This document shows positions 17,301 to 28,300 of a stretch of DNA of 64,000 bases, in pieces. Every line of letters starts with the position of its first letter. The first letter of the stretch is position 1. A program made the position numbers and the translations under genes. The stretch covers positions 1 to 64,000 of the IMG/VR virus record IMGVR_UViG_3300025137_000017, one strand, 5' to 3'. The stretch is from a virus. A model generated the notes under the pieces. The model was not told the origin of the DNA. It did no database searches and worked only from the letters and a program-made list of their open reading frames with translations.

Positions 17301-20300
17301 GAATTCCATCAATTGCTGGTTTAGTATTTGTGTTAACCAACATTACATAGTCGCCAATTTCTAATCCATGTGCAATTGGCAAGTTAGTTGAATCTGATAT
17401 ACTTACTTCAGCATCATTACCATCACTTGTTGCCGTGCCGGCACATATACTACATGAACTTGTGTATGTTATATTTCCACTTGCATCTAATATGTCATTA
17501 CCATCGGCATCAACTGCTTTACCTAGGGTATACCAACCAAAACTATGTGGTTGTAATACATTCCAGCCTTCATGTTTACTTTTAACTGTACCAGTTAAAC
17601 TATCATTGTTTATAATAGCACTATCGTCAACTACTTGGATTCTAAAACGTGTTGGGTCAAATGTTTCTACGTTCCAATCTGAGGCATCAAATACGTTAGC
17701 AATAATTGTTGCAGTTGCATATTGTATGCCGTCTTGTGGAAAACCTGCAGTTACATTCATTGGGTTTGTTTTTAAGCCTAGGTTAATATTATCATTTGTT
17801 GAGGTGATTGTCAACCTATTTCCTGTTGTAGTTGCTGTTACTCCAGCAATGTTGGCCGCCAAAATACTTGCGGCCGCTTCAGCTACACTACTTGGTCTCG
17901 CTGTATCTGTAAATGTCATCGGACCGTATGTTGAACTAAATCCATTCAATGGGCCTGCTGTTCCTGTAATAGTTAAACTATCACCTGAACCTACTGACGT
18001 ACTACTTGTTGGTGTCTTTGTTATAATTAATTGATCTGTGCCACTTACACTTGCAACAATATTTGCTGGCAAACTTCCGTTTGCGTTAATTAGGCCAGCT
18101 TGTATGGTTGGATTCATTGGACTGTCAACCGCACTCTGTATTAATGCTGGTGAGTATGTTGCTACACTTAATCCTAAATCTGTATTTGCTGTTCCGGCAC
18201 CAATAACAAGTTGTCCTGCCGCATTGTTCTGCACATCATATACAATTTTAATTGCTGTACCAGTGTCAGTTGCTACTAGTCTACCACTGGCATCACTTGC
18301 ATTAATTAGAGAAACAATCTGTGCTCTAGTTAAATTTGCTGTTGTACTAATTGGTATTGTACTACCATTATACATGTTAATAGTTGCACCGTTAATAAGT
18401 AAATTCTTACCTGTGTTGTCAGTAATTACTGGATTAGTTAGTGTTCCTGTTGTAATATGAGGATTGCCACTTTCTGCCGCTGAACTATCAACTTGATTCG
18501 TTAATGGCTGGTAACTCAGTGGTATTGACAAAGTATCAATAGTAATATCACTTGGAGAAGCTACTGTTTGTCCTGCCGTTCCTGTTGCTATTAGGTTGCT
18601 AAACACTCTAGTTGTTTCATCAAACCATATACTTGTGCCATCAATAATTGCACTAGCAGGATTACTTAAGGCTTGACTTGCATATTCAAATGTTGGGTTA
18701 ATCTCTGTACCAATAAATGTTAGATCAGTTGGTGTTGTGTCGTAACCAATACTCGCTGTTGCTAGTCTATAATAGACGCCGTCCTTACGAACTACATCTC
18801 TTCTTTTATAACTTGTTTGTCCATTCCATGTTGGTATAGTGGCATAATCCGCTGTGCTATCCCAAACTGTTCCGATATTTGTAACATCAAAAACTGCTTT
18901 TTTCACTTCTGAAACTATAACTTCGCCTGCTGTTCTAAATCTATTTTCTTGTTCTAAATGTGCTTGGAATGATATTTCCTCAAAAACATCTGATGTCTTT
19001 TTATTGTTTACCCAATCTGTATCTGCTACTGAACCAAATTTAACTAGATGCTTCTTTTGTTTGATTGTGCCAACATCTAAAGCTATTTCAGTTGCGTTTA
19101 CATTCTGTGTGTCTCCGAAGTGACTCATACGGAACATCCACTCTTCATTGAGTGCTACTTTACTGTCGCCACCATTTATTAGGTTGCTTCTAGCAAAACT
19201 TTTTGTTACTCTAGTTGTGCCTTTGTCTCTAATCATACCTTTGTAGAACTCACCAAATACGCTGTTTGGTAAATTAGTATCTGTAATCCAGTCTCTACCA
19301 TAGTTGCCAATAGTTAAACTTTCAGCTTTGGTTACTCCTTGATTTACATTCTCAATATCATAGTTATAGAAGTCGTCAATTGATTGTACACTAGTATCCC
19401 AATTTTCAACCACTTTTTCAGCAAACACTAGATACCCAGGAGCTCGTTTATTTCCGTCCCAGTCTTTTGTTCGTTGTCCTTCAATGCTAAGTCTATAATG
19501 TCTTTGATTGTTTACTGCATTATATAATACATCGTTGAACTGTGTAATATTTTTGAATACTGCCACATGTTCAAAGTCTACTTCTGCAAAACTAACACTA
19601 CCAATTTCCATAAACGTATCTTCATTTACTTTAACTGTTACACTGTCTGTAGTTCTGTCAACAAATGTTTCACTCTTATCAATTGCTTTACCTGATGTGC
19701 TTAGTAGTCCATTTGTTTTGTTTGGTAACTTATCAAATTCTAGAATATATCCGTGGTTCGCTTTGTAAGTTACTACACTTCCGAGGAATACTGTATGTAC
19801 ATCTCCGTCCTCTGCCGTTACTGCCCAGTTTGCCAAGTTCAATGCTTCAGCATCTTTATCTTCTTCAAACGTAATACCCTTTGATTCTAGGTATTGTCTG
19901 TTGCCTCTGATAAAATCATATATGTCTTGAATCTTTGCTAGTGTGCTTCCGAACTCAACTACACTTGATATAGTACTAAAGTTTTTATATTTCTTAACTG
20001 TTGATGAAGTTGTTACCTCAACATCAGTATAGTTTGTGTCTTTAATACACTCTAAAATTTTAAATCTCTGTTTGTTTGAACTTAGTCCTGTTATAATGTA
20101 GTTGATACCTGATTTAGTTATTTTAACATCACTTGCAGTAATAATATCTGTAGGAACACCACTATACATTTTTAGACTAAAGTCATTTTCGTTAATTCTA
20201 TATTCGCCACTAGGTCCACTTTCAGTTTTGAATGTTAGTAGATTCTTATTTGTAAATCCAGCTATCTTTTGTACTAACTGAGTATCCAAACTATAGTACT

Positions 20301-23300
20301 GTTGCTCTAGATCATCCTTATAGAAGTTTCTATCTAAATTATTCTTTTGTGCTTCGTTAATACCATTTGTTCTTTCAGCAATTTCAACTGTTTCAATTGC
20401 TACCTCTGTATACACATTGGCGACTGATGAACCGTTAATAATATCTATAATTGGTTTAGCGTTATAGTCAATGCCTCTGTTTGTAAGAGCTACTCCCACA
20501 ATTGTTCCGCCTTGAATATCCAGCGTAGCTGTTGCTGATTTTCTACTAATCAGATCCAACATATCAATTGTAGCCGCCGAAACATAACCAGTTGTTGAAC
20601 TAACAACTTTAATACTCTTTATCTTTTTACCATATATCTTTCCACTATATATTACATCCTTAGGACTAATAAGTTTATTTCCTACATGGTATACTTCCTT
20701 TGAAGTACTATTATCAACAGTATGCTTAATTGCACCCGGTTGGAAGAAGTCATTAAATGCTTCGTTTGGATTTAGTTTGATAGCAGTATCAACAAGTGTA
20801 CTATGTCCTAAACTACTTGATCTCCATATAAATTCTACAGGACCCCAATCACCAAATACAAATGGTGCCGCCGCATTTACGTTAGTGGGTGTTCCCAAAA
20901 CTGTCGAACGAGCTATTAGGTTACCACTTGAATCTACCGGACACTTTGTAGAAAAGTTCCAATAAACGTTTGCATAATTAATATCATTCTTTACATTTGG
21001 ATTTTCTGCAGGACTATTTACATGTCCTGTATTCAACGCTTTAATTAATGCTGTACGCTTAGATGCATCTGTCCAACTATAATATGTATCCCACCAACTT
21101 GGTTTCATACTATGACCTAGCATATGCCAAGGAGTTAAGTGTGGAGTATGTGTTCCGAATATAACTGTATATGCACCCTTCCAATGTCCAGGTAATTTGT
21201 TACCAATGAAATTATTTCCTATGTGTAGAACCCTTGTATTATAGTTCCAAGTTGTATCATCAGCACTATCATAATAGCCAGTAGGAGTTAAACTAGCAAC
21301 TCCTGTCTTTGCTTTCCAATCTGCAAAATGTTGTTCTGCATATAGATCCATATCAGCAAGTTTATACCAATGACCGTTAGATAAGGAAGGCATATACTTA
21401 ACAGCACTCACTGTATTTTCATGTTCTACTATACCTGCGTATGCTCTTTTTTCTAATTCATAATAGGCCGCATTTACTAAATCATATTTGCTATCAAGAG
21501 GATAATCAAAAGTGGCGCCGGTTTGAAATACATACTCACATCCATCATGTCCAATAATAGTTGTGCCACTTATTTGTGGTTGTGTTACATTACTTAATCC
21601 TAACTTGGCTATACTTGCCGGAACATGACTATCATAATCCATATCATGCCATACAACATCTAGTGTTGGTGTTCCACTACCTGTAACTGGAGTTATCAAT
21701 AGTGTAAGTGTATTACCTGTAAAAGTATAATCAATATCCTTAGTTAATAGTCTTTGAACATATACGTTTGTTCCACCTGTTAGTGTTTGTTGATCTGTTA
21801 GGTAAACATATACATGATCTCTTTGTGTGAGGTCACTGTTTGCTGTATATTTTGTCGTATAAACTGTTTGACTAACCACACATTCTATAATCTCTACCTT
21901 ATCATCATATGCATAAACCATGTTACTAAACTGATGTAACTTGCTACCTTTTTTGGTTGAACTAATGGCATTGATTGCATCATTGACTAGTTCTCTGGTT
22001 GTTGTATAACTGTTTGTACTATATAGACGTTTAACTTGACTTTCAAATCTACGCTTGAATGCCCACCAATCTCTACCTTGAGCCGCTAAACTTTCTTTAA
22101 TATTAATTCTGTTATCTGCATAATTTAAATCATGCATAATACTAGGCTCATTGTGTATGAATATTTCACCACCGAGTCCTGTTACTTTAGTTTTCTTATA
22201 TGAATTATTATTACCGTATGAAAGTCCAGTAAAGTCAATCGTTGAACGTATCTTACTTTCCCAATGTCCAAGTGTTTCAGTAATTGTTAAAGTTTCCAAC
22301 ATCTTATTTGTAGCATTATGACTATGTGTTTCAACATTTAGTGTATCGTGACTCAATAGTTCTAAACTGTTGTTATAGTATTCTACATCAATTATTGAAG
22401 TATCTGTTAGTAAACTAGCAGGTACTGTTATCTCTGTTGAACCAATTGTATATGAAGCTGGTGCTGTCCATTTTCCATCAATATATAAATTATGGAAATG
22501 CGTATCCAAGTCTGCTACTACAATAATTCTAGCAAGTTTATGTCCTGCACCTGTTGAGTATCCGTAATAGTATACTCCATTTGTACTAGGAGTAAATGTT
22601 AGTGTTTCATCAAAACTGTCGCTATTTTTATCTGAGTATACGACACCAGATGATATAACTGTTGTTTTATCTTCAGCATAGATCTTTAAATTGTTAGTGG
22701 ATGCTGATCCAATTAGATCATGGAATATAGTTGCATCACCATTTACTAGAACAATATCAGGGTGTACTTTACGTCTTTCAGTTGTTAGTCCGTCACTAAA
22801 CTTTTGTGCTACACTGAACCCATTTAGTTCTGCTCCGGTTCCGTAAACCCAATACGCTGTAGTCTTACGCCAGTTACTATGTCCTACTGGTACTGTTGCG
22901 TTTGCTGTTCCATCAGTTACTGATACTTGTGATTCGCTTTTCGCACCCAAATTCATTATACTAGGAACATATAGGTGTCGTCTATCAGTACCACTACCGT
23001 ACGCAAATAAACCTTCTGCGTTTCTATCTCCGCCAATCAATCCACCTGTACTTGTGCTTACATTGTATGAACTTGTTAATGTATGTAGGAATGCCTCAAA
23101 TACATAGTCTGCCTTAGAACCAGTATCTTTATAAGTTAAAGCAAAACCTAATTCTGTATCTGCTGTTCCTGTACCTACTTTATATCCAAATAGTTTGTTA
23201 CCTGCAAAAGAATTGCCAGGATATTTTGTTTCATCTTTTAGTTCAACACCTGTATCGTCCCATACTAAAAATAATGGAGCCTGATTTTCTGTTGTTTTCT

Positions 23301-25329
23301 CTTGTCCGATTGTTATTGTTGTTCCGTTGAAGAACAAATCTTTAAGTGCATATTTGAATTGGTTTGATGTAATATAGTCTGGACTACTTAGGGCAAGTAA
23401 ACTATCACCAGTTGTCATAGTAGTATGAACATCAAATATTCTAGTTACAACGCCTGTACCTGTTGGTGTTGATGTTGCGAGGAAAACCGTACCTACTGTA
23501 CTATCCGACGCACCTGCTGTTGTAAAATCTGTTGTACCTGCTGTTGTAATTTCATATACAAATCCTGAAGCTATACTTGTGGCCGCTATATTTGGTGTGT
23601 TAACAATTTTATAGATGTTTTGATCATTCAATAATACAAACTTTGAACCAACCTGCATAGTAATTGCTTTAGTCTTTGCACTAAGGACAGCCGATACTGG
23701 TCCTTGCCATTTACTTGTAACATTTTTAATATTCTTAAACAAGTGTAAGTCTTGTTTAAATTCTATAATTGGTCTCCTAGCTTGAAGTGTATCAGTAGTA
23801 TGTGTTGATGCTTTGTAACCTAGTATTATACCTTCCAGACTTTGTAGTGTATCTTTGTGTACCCAATAGTTTCCTCTGGACCAAATTGTTCCAGTATTAT
23901 CTCTAGTTGATATAAGTAGATAATCTTTTACAGAAGTTGTTAGATAATCTCTATCCCAACTTTCACCGTCCCACATATCATTAACAAAATCTTTTTGGGC
24001 CTGTGTTAAACTAGATGGTAAAAGCTGAAATACACTGAAATCTCCACTTGCTTCATCTTTGTATCTAGCACTAACCAAAACAGTAGTGGAAATTATTCCA
24101 GCTGATGAAACTGATGCTTGGTATATTTTAAATTGATCTAAGTAGCCACCTTTGTAATGTGTTACTGTTCCAGTTCCGGAGCCACCATTTTGTGTAGCTC
24201 TAAAAAATACTCCTGGAGTATTTGCAGTTGCACCCAAGGTTGTAAAGTTTGTTGTGCCTACTGTTGTAATTTTATATACTTCACCACTAGAAATTTGTGT
24301 TTCTGTTTGTGCTACTGGTTGCATATCTGGCCAGTCACTGTCCAGTTTAAATATCATTTCATTAGATATATATGATTTCTTTTCTTGTCCACCATCATAA
24401 TAGTATAGAAGTGGTGGAGCAGTATTTGCCTGTACCTGTATATTATATGCACTAATAAGTGAGTGTATACTACTATAACCTCTAGGGTCTGTTCCTTGGA
24501 AAGTTAATGAACTAGCCCAAGTTGTAATTTTATCGTTATCCCAATACTGTCCAACAATGTCTTTGAATGTTGAATCGTCTGTCCATATTCTTTCATATCT
24601 AGAATTTGTACTGTGATATTCTGTATGTAATTGTAATTTAATTTCATCACCAACACCAGTAACTAAGTATGTGTTTAGATTTATAGCACCATAGCCACTC
24701 ATCAACTTAATTAACATTCCGTTTTCTAAATCAAATGTCTTAGCATCATCTATAAATGTATGTGCAATTTTGCCGTTGACATCTGTTACTAAGTCAGTGG
24801 TATATGTGCCTGTACCATTAGCGTTAACACTCTCATATATTGGCATATCACTTACCCAATAGTATGAATTATAGTTTACAAATTTATCATCATCAATTGG
24901 TGGTGCAAAGCTGTATGTCTGGGCATTGTAGGCACTATTATAACTGTAGTTGTCAAAGTCTATACCAACGCTATTTGCAATATCGTCTGGTGTTAGCATA
25001 CTATTGATTGTTGAATCTTCTAGTGATGTTACAATGCTTGGATCCAGTTGTCTGTTTCTGCGTACTGTTGCGTTACTTGATTCTTTAAGATATACTTCAC
25101 CTTGTTTAGCAATGCCACCCTGAGTGCTACCAACGTATGCATCAATATCTTCTAGGCTACCCTTGGAGATCATTTGATCCAGAGTTGCATCCATCCATTT
25201 TTGATTTAATGGTGTGTTAAAAACTAACGGTAAGTAGTCAGTTGATTTGATCTTATTTGTTTTATAAGTTCCAGATCGCTTTTTATTTTCAGCAATTGTC
25301 TGTTTCTTGGATTCGTAGTTCTCGGACAT
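14362..25329 (-). CDS. Giant tail/baseplate structural protein (3655 aa)
   Basis: By far the largest protein in the window. The N-terminus (TNKIKSTDYLPLVFNTPL, then QKWMDATLDQMISKGS) is a signature I associate with very large virion proteins of marine T4-like phages, encoded next to gp6 where T4 has gp7/gp8. It is mostly Thr/Ser/Asp/Tyr-rich beta structure. Two copies of a short GTTxFTTxGA module lie at about nt 24161-24290 and 23450-23580. Fibre-like Val/Ala/Thr-rich segments occur around nt 17700-18600, and 'WKRAATVYDLTTMWEW' repeats of aromatic-rich strands near the C-terminus. An AAGG site precedes the ATG at 25329. Probably a peripheral baseplate wedge or arm; the frame is intact throughout. 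Confidence 0.75.
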   Translation of the reverse strand: MSENYESKKQTIAENKKRSGTYKTNKIKSTDYLPLVFNTPLNQKWMDATLDQMISKGSLEDIDAYVGSTQGGIAKQGEVYLKESSNATVRRNRQLDPSIVTSLEDSTINSMLTPDDIANSVGIDFDNYSYNSAYNAQTYSFAPPIDDDKFVNYNSYYWVSDMPIYESVNANGTGTYTTDLVTDVNGKIAHTFIDDAKTFDLENGMLIKLMSGYGAINLNTYLVTGVGDEIKLQLHTEYHSTNSRYERIWTDDSTFKDIVGQYWDNDKITTWASSLTFQGTDPRGYSSIHSLISAYNIQVQANTAPPLLYYYDGGQEKKSYISNEMIFKLDSDWPDMQPVAQTETQISSGEVYKITTVGTTNFTTLGATANTPGVFFRATQNGGSGTGTVTHYKGGYLDQFKIYQASVSSAGIISTTVLVSARYKDEASGDFSVFQLLPSSLTQAQKDFVNDMWDGESWDRDYLTTSVKDYLLISTRDNTGTIWSRGNYWVHKDTLQSLEGIILGYKASTHTTDTLQARRPIIEFKQDLHLFKNIKNVTSKWQGPVSAVLSAKTKAITMQVGSKFVLLNDQNIYKIVNTPNIAATSIASGFVYEITTAGTTDFTTAGASDSTVGTVFLATSTPTGTGVVTRIFDVHTTMTTGDSLLALSSPDYITSNQFKYALKDLFFNGTTITIGQEKTTENQAPLFLVWDDTGVELKDETKYPGNSFAGNKLFGYKVGTGTADTELGFALTYKDTGSKADYVFEAFLHTLTSSYNVSTSTGGLIGGDRNAEGLFAYGSGTDRRHLYVPSIMNLGAKSESQVSVTDGTANATVPVGHSNWRKTTAYWVYGTGAELNGFSVAQKFSDGLTTERRKVHPDIVLVNGDATIFHDLIGSASTNNLKIYAEDKTTVISSGVVYSDKNSDSFDETLTFTPSTNGVYYYGYSTGAGHKLARIIVVADLDTHFHNLYIDGKWTAPASYTIGSTEITVPASLLTDTSIIDVEYYNNSLELLSHDTLNVETHSHNATNKMLETLTITETLGHWESKIRSTIDFTGLSYGNNNSYKKTKVTGLGGEIFIHNEPSIMHDLNYADNRINIKESLAAQGRDWWAFKRRFESQVKRLYSTNSYTTTRELVNDAINAISSTKKGSKLHQFSNMVYAYDDKVEIIECVVSQTVYTTKYTANSDLTQRDHVYVYLTDQQTLTGGTNVYVQRLLTKDIDYTFTGNTLTLLITPVTGSGTPTLDVVWHDMDYDSHVPASIAKLGLSNVTQPQISGTTIIGHDGCEYVFQTGATFDYPLDSKYDLVNAAYYELEKRAYAGIVEHENTVSAVKYMPSLSNGHWYKLADMDLYAEQHFADWKAKTGVASLTPTGYYDSADDTTWNYNTRVLHIGNNFIGNKLPGHWKGAYTVIFGTHTPHLTPWHMLGHSMKPSWWDTYYSWTDASKRTALIKALNTGHVNSPAENPNVKNDINYANVYWNFSTKCPVDSSGNLIARSTVLGTPTNVNAAAPFVFGDWGPVEFIWRSSSLGHSTLVDTAIKLNPNEAFNDFFQPGAIKHTVDNSTSKEVYHVGNKLISPKDVIYSGKIYGKKIKSIKVVSSTTGYVSAATIDMLDLISRKSATATLDIQGGTIVGVALTNRGIDYNAKPIIDIINGSSVANVYTEVAIETVEIAERTNGINEAQKNNLDRNFYKDDLEQQYYSLDTQLVQKIAGFTNKNLLTFKTESGPSGEYRINENDFSLKMYSGVPTDIITASDVKITKSGINYIITGLSSNKQRFKILECIKDTNYTDVEVTTSSTVKKYKNFSTISSVVEFGSTLAKIQDIYDFIRGNRQYLESKGITFEEDKDAEALNLANWAVTAEDGDVHTVFLGSVVTYKANHGYILEFDKLPNKTNGLLSTSGKAIDKSETFVDRTTDSVTVKVNEDTFMEIGSVSFAEVDFEHVAVFKNITQFNDVLYNAVNNQRHYRLSIEGQRTKDWDGNKRAPGYLVFAEKVVENWDTSVQSIDDFYNYDIENVNQGVTKAESLTIGNYGRDWITDTNLPNSVFGEFYKGMIRDKGTTRVTKSFARSNLINGGDSKVALNEEWMFRMSHFGDTQNVNATEIALDVGTIKQKKHLVKFGSVADTDWVNNKKTSDVFEEISFQAHLEQENRFRTAGEVIVSEVKKAVFDVTNIGTVWDSTADYATIPTWNGQTSYKRRDVVRKDGVYYRLATASIGYDTTPTDLTFIGTEINPTFEYASQALSNPASAIIDGTSIWFDETTRVFSNLIATGTAGQTVASPSDITIDTLSIPLSYQPLTNQVDSSAAESGNPHITTGTLTNPVITDNTGKNLLINGATINMYNGSTIPISTTANLTRAQIVSLINASDASGRLVATDTGTAIKIVYDVQNNAAGQLVIGAGTANTDLGLSVATYSPALIQSAVDSPMNPTIQAGLINANGSLPANIVASVSGTDQLIITKTPTSSTSVGSGDSLTITGTAGPLNGFSSTYGPMTFTDTARPSSVAEAAASILAANIAGVTATTTGNRLTITSTNDNINLGLKTNPMNVTAGFPQDGIQYATATIIANVFDASDWNVETFDPTRFRIQVVDDSAIINNDSLTGTVKSKHEGWNVLQPHSFGWYTLGKAVDADGNDILDASGNITYTSSCSICAGTATSDGNDAEVSISDSTNLPIAHGLEIGDYVMLVNTNTKPAIDGIHRVTALGDLNNPSKFYIDRFIEECGSAQEVYVLRNCRFEHKEALDSTVGSGANVNKYKWQSGDIAWTNYLTQADANVPTNRGTYRWDYDGTTWTLNTTRTVTTRPTNAKLDHIVLYDNDTKTTQVELEIYDPVVGIIPGVADREIDSKSPLDHAVYTHSTALGEFDEADDKNAWGEGRIGTTWWNTNSLVYYDYSQGSAEYRKDNWGNLFPGTIIKVYEWTKSTVAPDEWENAVSTGLDMFGQPATGKAFSEFSSELNEEVYYYSQLEEYNTNTGLYDPAYYFWVYDKTTVPSRSNRRMNVQSLASIISDPTANGISWAAAIDDENLIISNIDAYVGTDTVLQVNRKLDNGAHSNWTLLQEGNGVIPEYWYLGVRDNIVGRQLSTGIELPNLSLHEVNRYGDDRSIAQSWYTDTLDARREAVSAANRLMKRMNLIGDLGGKWDRSIGLTNKVIDIEVSEKATADWTASKSYVVGNRVAYRREIYICKVAHTSSANFITDEPTNWKRAATVYDLTTMWEWTDYVSADKNLNAIPSVIINRPSLLSGIDTTKHQLVQIKIVKDGLDRDEIQSWNGTEWVMVEKKNATIKFNNTIYNPANIDAWDKNAWDSIAYDGNTDIFAYYFVKALRKDIFIDKYSDNFNLFFFAMIYQALADQQSVDWVYKTTYLELSLSTPLSTTLRRYRKNGVNELIGYINTVKPFHSKIRNVFDAHTILDKADTSITEQTRNMMITSRLNDHNVQENIVANYAKNENKAQYAGTVVNGGDFTTTPSDAYVGKAFTSSAVVDTIGSDVFLNADDHDGRTTFRLQTMEDLAISVITNTSGSTVNAGSRTLLYQQNNDLTLAAYSLEDTNATTVTSEVTIILTTIPVTDGTKFGKTGFAYINGEIIHYGDVNGNNLQNITRGVGLTRAKKHATASKIIDITDSALTIDSGITTGGANPSTGRYQTEVLINELGKSLLDSTATNMIPTQIQASTKGIEL

Positions 25330-25337
25330 TTTAAACC

Positions 25338-28300
25338 TTAAGCTGCTCTAATATTACTCTGTGTGATATTATCTATAATATCAATGTCTGTTGCTGATAC
25401 ATCAGGAATTAATAATTCTCCTCCTAATGGTGTAATCTGGAAAAGGTCTCCAAATACACTAGTAGACAGTTGTGGCACAATAACAAAACTGCTGATAATA
25501 CCTGCTAGTTCTTTATGTACATATGCCGCCAGCTCAGTGAAGTAAAATGTTTCACCAAAGTCCCAATTGTCTATGTTAAAGAACTTACCAATCTCTTCTA
25601 CTACTTTATCTTTTATTTCATTATCAGTAAATCTTGTGCCTGGCACTTTGATAATTCTAAACTTTGCTTGTAGTGATGCATCTGCTTTGGCACCAAACAA
25701 TACTTTGTAATTTACTGGTCTGTAAATAATACTATCACTCATTGCCTTTTTACCTGTTTGCTGTGAGAAACTCTGCTTCAACTCATCAATTGTAGGTGGT
25801 ACAGGTTTTACTAGATCCTCTCTAGTGTCCTTTAACCAATTTCTATATGCTGTGTCGTAGTAACGTGTTAACACAAAAACATCTATTAGGTTTGTAAAAC
25901 TTGGATCAACAACTTCATTGTCTGCAGGAACATGTGTCCACTCAAAACGCAAATTGTCTTGTGCGTTTCCGTAAGCAGTACCAGTTCCTAGACCGGCACC
26001 TGTTGCTGTAAATGTTACACCAACTGTATTTGCACTAGCACCAAGGCCAGTAAAATCTGTTGTACCTACTGTACTAATTGTGTATGATCTGCCAACCACA
26101 AATGCACCAGCAGTTTCTACAGTAATACTATTAAAACTATCCGGATCATCTGGTCTATCATCATTGTTGTTATCTACTAGACTTAGAATAATTTTGTTCT
26201 GATTATATATTCCACTCTGGTCTCCCTGTGTATCAAACTCATATCCATATATGAAGAAGTCACTACTTGGAAATCCAGTTCTAGTTAAGTCCTGTAATTT
26301 AACTCTATCTCTTTGTTTCTTGTTACTTTGTTCATTTAGTTGAAACTCGTTAGTAATATTACTAAAATCTATCTGTGTACTTTCTAGAGTATAACGTAAC
26401 ACTCTAGTTGTGATATCCCATTTACTTGTTGCACTAGTTGAATCATATGCAATATGTATTGTCCAGTTATTATCTTCACTACTAGCATCAACCGGATTGT
26501 AAGCAAAGGGAGTAGGGAAAGCCGTACTCACTGCACTTGGCAATGGATCTCTGTCTATAATATCCCAACCTAAGTTTAAGAAATCATACTTTAGTGCAAA
26601 AGTTGTTCTATTACCTAGAAACTCAATAACGTTAGCTCTTTCAGTTGGATCAAACTGTCTTGTGTACGCTGGAATAATATACATCATCTTGTAGCCGTTT
26701 GGAATTGTTGCATCAAGACTAATTGCACCAAAGTTTCTGTTTGCTGTTAGTCCTGTTGGGTTACCATCAGCACCATCAATACCTAATCCACTTGCAAAAA
26801 TCTTACTTACTTTTGCCCACTTAACTGTTCCGCCTGTTTCAAGTAATCCGGTCCCGGCATCTAATGCACTACCAAATTTAACAAGAGCACCTACTCTTAG
26901 ATATTTTAGATAGTTGTTTTGTGTTTTACCAGTACGTTTGATTACGCTATCACTATCAGTAAAATATCCTGTGTTGGTAGTACCTGTTTGTTGCCAAGTA
27001 AACGGAAATTTTGAGTCTCCATTTCTATAAACTGTGTCTTCAATAGTATCAAATGTTCCTCTATACTCGCTGAAGTATAGATTAATTAGTTCATCATCTT
27101 GAATAATCTGTTTAAGTAGTTGATCAAAAACTGTACTAGGTGTCATATCTGTTGCATACTTAACTTTAGTCTGCGTAGTCTTTGTTACTTTACCGTCAGT
27201 TGCAAATAAATTTAGATTAGTATACGCACCAGTTGGATCATTAAGCGTTACAAAACGACTATGCCCACTATGGGTTCTATTAATACTTTTAATTTTTCTA
27301 ATGTTATCGCTCTGTGTATACAAATAACTATTGTAATCATCTGCCGTGATCATGCGGTCCTGCGTTGCATAAATGCGTGGCGCATTTGTTTTTATATCGT
27401 CCAAACTTTCACTGCTACTAGCGTTGGTTACACTTTCTCTTAGTTGTACTGCAAGTACTGCCGTATAGGCATTACCGTCTGCACCTGTATAGTCTATACT
27501 AATACGTTTTGTTCCAATATCATCAGGTCTTAATACATATGTTAGGTTCTCACTTTTACGATACCATATACGAATAATTCCTTTTGGTGGATTACCAAAA
27601 CTTTTATCAGCAAAACATACGCTGATTTTATTATCTTCTCTTGTCTTAACGCTGTAAATATCTCTAATGCCTTGCTCAATAAAATTATAGTTTGAACTTT
27701 GTCCGTAGATATTATCTACACTAGTCCATTTTTTATTAACTGTTCCATCTGCATTTACTGTCTGTACCCAAACGTCCGTTGAGTTGATGTTAGTCTCATC
27801 TATGTCCAGCGTCATTCCACTTAGTGATTCAGTAATGTTAAAGTCCTTAAATGTTAACTGTCCTTGTTTGAATCCTACAAAAAATCCTGTGTGGTTACTA
27901 CTGATACTTTGTCCATCATTTTTATATTGGATACTAAATGATCCACTTGGATCAGGTGTATTTTCAATCATTTTCTTTTGTACAATATCGTAATCCAAAC
28001 CAACAGCATTAAAAGATACGCTTGAACCTTGTGCAAGTCCAGTAAATGTAAACACAATCTGGTCTGATACATTATTTGTGTTATAGTATTGTGTAGATAC
28101 ATTATTTTCTGTTACTTGTCTACGAGGACTACCGAATTGATTACTCTGTACAAATAGGGCGTTCATTACTGTTGTAAAGTTATCTAGATTATCTGCTGTA
28201 GTTGTATTCTCAAAACGAATCTCATCTCCACCAAGCGTTGTGCCACTTGCACCAATAACATTCTCGTTTGTTTTTATACTTGTAACTTTTAACAACCCAA

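Noticed and set aside
17870-17882. GCGGCCGC octamers (also near 12148)
   Set aside because: They fall in Ala-Ala codons of structural genes and show no spacing or pattern to suggest a functional signal.
17435-18460. Plus-strand frames of 199 and 140 codons inside the giant structural gene
   Set aside because: Antisense to a Thr/Val/Ala-rich part of an intact 3655-residue frame; no ribosome site and no recognisable domain.
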